A stretch of 24,865 nt of DNA, from the NCBI GenBank assembly GCA_026398575.1, contig JAPLSP010000135.1, forward strand, positions 1 through 24,865, read 5' to 3'. Shown one piece after another: positions 21,947-24,865 of the stretch. The notes under the pieces are model-generated. The model was not told where the DNA came from, searched no databases, and saw nothing but the letters and a program-made list of their open reading frames with translations. Source of the stretch: Candidatus Sumerlaeota bacterium (GTDB lineage: Bacteria; Sumerlaeota; Sumerlaeia; JADFCT01). Each line of letters begins with the position of its first letter. Position 1 is the first letter of the stretch. Both the position numbers and the translations under genes were made by a program.

Positions 21947-22966
21947 TCACAGCGCCGCCGAAGACATCAATGGCGCCCCGCTCGCTCCGGCGAGGATGAT
22001 TTGCGCGCGCTCCGGACAGGTCAATGTCACGCGGCCAATGGCGGCGGGAAGAACGACGGTATCGCCGGCTTGCAATTCCAGGGTCTCCCCCGCGCCGGTC
22101 AATCGCGCTTTGCCTTGCGCGACAAACATCGCCTGAAACGATTGCGGATTCACCGTCCACGGCGTCATACCGCGCACGTCGAAACGCTCGATGCGGTAGG
22201 CCGGGCAATCCACAATGATTTCATGCCGTCCCCAGGGAAAAATATGCGCGCGCGGTTGAAGCAAGGAGGAGACGGCGTCAAAGCGCATCACCTTCTCGGC
22301 CTCTTGAAGATGCAGCAGGCGCGGCTTACCATCCGCGCCCAACCGCCCGTAATCATATATTCGAAAAGTCGTGTCGGAAGGCTGCTGAATCTCCAGGACC
22401 ACAACGCCGCGGCAAAGGGCATGAACGGTTCCCGGCGCCACCCGCAAGGCGTCGCCCTTCCTGACGGGCACAGCCCGCAGACAGGCGTTGAGGCTTCCTT
22501 CTTTGAGCCGCAACTTGAAATCCTCGAAGGTGACTCCCGGATTGAATCCATGCAGAACGCATCCGCCGGGTTCGGCGTCAAGGATGATCCAGGATTCGTC
22601 TTTCCCATGGCAGCCCGGCGGCAATCCGCGGCAATCCTCGTTGCTGGGATGAACTTGGATGCTCAGATCGTCTTCGGCATCCACCAGCTTGACCAGCAAC
22701 GGGAAGCGCGCGGGCGGCGGACGCCAGGCGCTTCCGATGAGAGCGCCGTTCCACTGCGCCAGCGCGTCGGCCAGCGGACGTCCAACGAGCGGCCCATTGG
22801 CGATGGTCGAGACGCCTTCGGGCAAATCGGCGGTTTCCCACGATTCGCCGATTTTTTCGCCGCTGGGAAGGTCCTTGCCGAAGAGCGTTTCCAGGCGCCT
22901 GCCACCCCAGATTTTGGGCTGATAGAGCGGCCGGCAGAGCAGGGGATAGGGCTTGAGAGAGGCCAT
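21947..22966 (-). CDS. manA: Class I mannose-6-phosphate isomerase
   Basis: The 339-residue cupin enzyme interconverts mannose 6-phosphate and fructose 6-phosphate in the cytoplasm. Zinc ligands are visible: SIQVHPSNE (Gln104, His106), KDESWIIL (Glu124) and APGTVHAL (His182). The active-site stretch is TTFRIYDYGR. The length matches short bacterial type I enzymes. The ATG follows the TAG of pyrG by four bases, so the two are very likely cotranscribed and translationally coupled. Its place in a window with two GH38 mannosidases fits a route from mannosides to central metabolism. No fused guanylyltransferase domain is present. Confidence 0.93.
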   Translation of the reverse strand: MASLKPYPLLCRPLYQPKIWGGRRLETLFGKDLPSGEKIGESWETADLPEGVSTIANGPLVGRPLADALAQWNGALIGSAWRPPPARFPLLVKLVDAEDDLSIQVHPSNEDCRGLPPGCHGKDESWIILDAEPGGCVLHGFNPGVTFEDFKLRLKEGSLNACLRAVPVRKGDALRVAPGTVHALCRGVVVLEIQQPSDTTFRIYDYGRLGADGKPRLLHLQEAEKVMRFDAVSSLLQPRAHIFPWGRHEIIVDCPAYRIERFDVRGMTPWTVNPQSFQAMFVAQGKARLTGAGETLELQAGDTVVLPAAIGRVTLTCPERAQIILAGASGAPLMSSAAL

Positions 22967-22970
22967 GTCG

Positions 22971-24674
<1,704 letters not shown>

Positions 24675-24822
24675 TCAAGGTAAAAACAATCCTTAATAAA
24701 GGAGGCTATCCAAGGCAAGCGAATAATCACGTCCGAAGCGTGCACGAGTGTGCCTCGCGGAGCAGCTGCTCTCTAAGCATAAAATCTTCCTCGCCAGTCA
24801 ATAATAAGCAGGGTCTGTTCAG

Positions 24823-24864
24823 ATTGGCGCCGAATAGTAGGCCGTCCCGCTCCGTCGGGCGGCC
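24823..24864 (-). repeat. 42-bp dispersed repeat, right copy
   Basis: This stretch is identical to the reverse complement of 354-395. It lies about 190 bases upstream of pyrG and probably continues into a hairpin beyond the window end, as the left copy does. The 24651-24822 interval between it and the pyrG start shows no coding frame that I can support; it should hold the pyrG promoter, but I cannot place one with confidence. Confidence 0.85.
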
Positions 24865-24865
24865 T

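Overview
This 24.9 kb window is high-GC bacterial chromosome. It is probably from an uncultured heterotrophic lineage of the PVC/Planctomycetota-Sumerlaeota-Hydrogenedentota type. I base that on secreted glycan-active enzymes, a Tat-exported Gfo/Idh/MocA oxidoreductase, a pseudopilin-like protein and many short palindromic or low-complexity dispersed repeats. There is no rRNA or protein marker that settles the phylum, so the assignment is a low-confidence inference.

Layout: the left half (1-13381) reads almost entirely on the + strand and the right half (13613-24635) entirely on the - strand. They converge on a 230-bp array of palindromes (13382-13612). Left half: the 3' end of an unknown gene; a secreted PQQ-type beta-propeller protein followed by a GH38 alpha-mannosidase, with a possible 20-codon leader ORF between them; a low-GC pair encoding a membrane protein and a pseudopilin-like protein; a SAM methyltransferase; a small antitoxin-like ORF on the - strand; two secreted carbohydrate-active proteins (a 739-aa probable toroid-fold protein and a clan GH-A glycosidase resembling GH39); a CopG-type antitoxin gene running into a 500-aa gene of a mobile-like family of unknown function; and a CPBP-family membrane protease homologue.

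Right half, in transcription order: pyrG (CTP synthase), manA (mannose-6-phosphate isomerase), a class I aminotransferase, a two-gene AAA ATPase/DUF4276 module, rnc (RNase III, with a damaged C-terminus), a Gfo/Idh/MocA oxidoreductase, two remnants of antitoxin genes, and a second GH38 alpha-mannosidase.

Functional reading: two GH38 mannosidases, a GH39-like enzyme, a second probable glycan-degrading protein, the propeller protein, the oxidoreductase and manA suggest uptake and breakdown of mannose-containing glycans, with released mannose entering fructose-6-phosphate through manA. Set into this are accessory elements: the AAA/DUF4276 pair (the best candidate for a defence-like system), four antitoxin-like small genes without visible toxins, the mobile-like gene at 11157-12683, and several families of short repeats. 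One repeat ends the rnc reading frame, one lies in frame inside the propeller gene, and one 42-bp sequence occurs in inverted orientation at both ends of the window. No tRNA, rRNA or CRISPR array was seen, and no stretch longer than about 300 bases lacks a gene.
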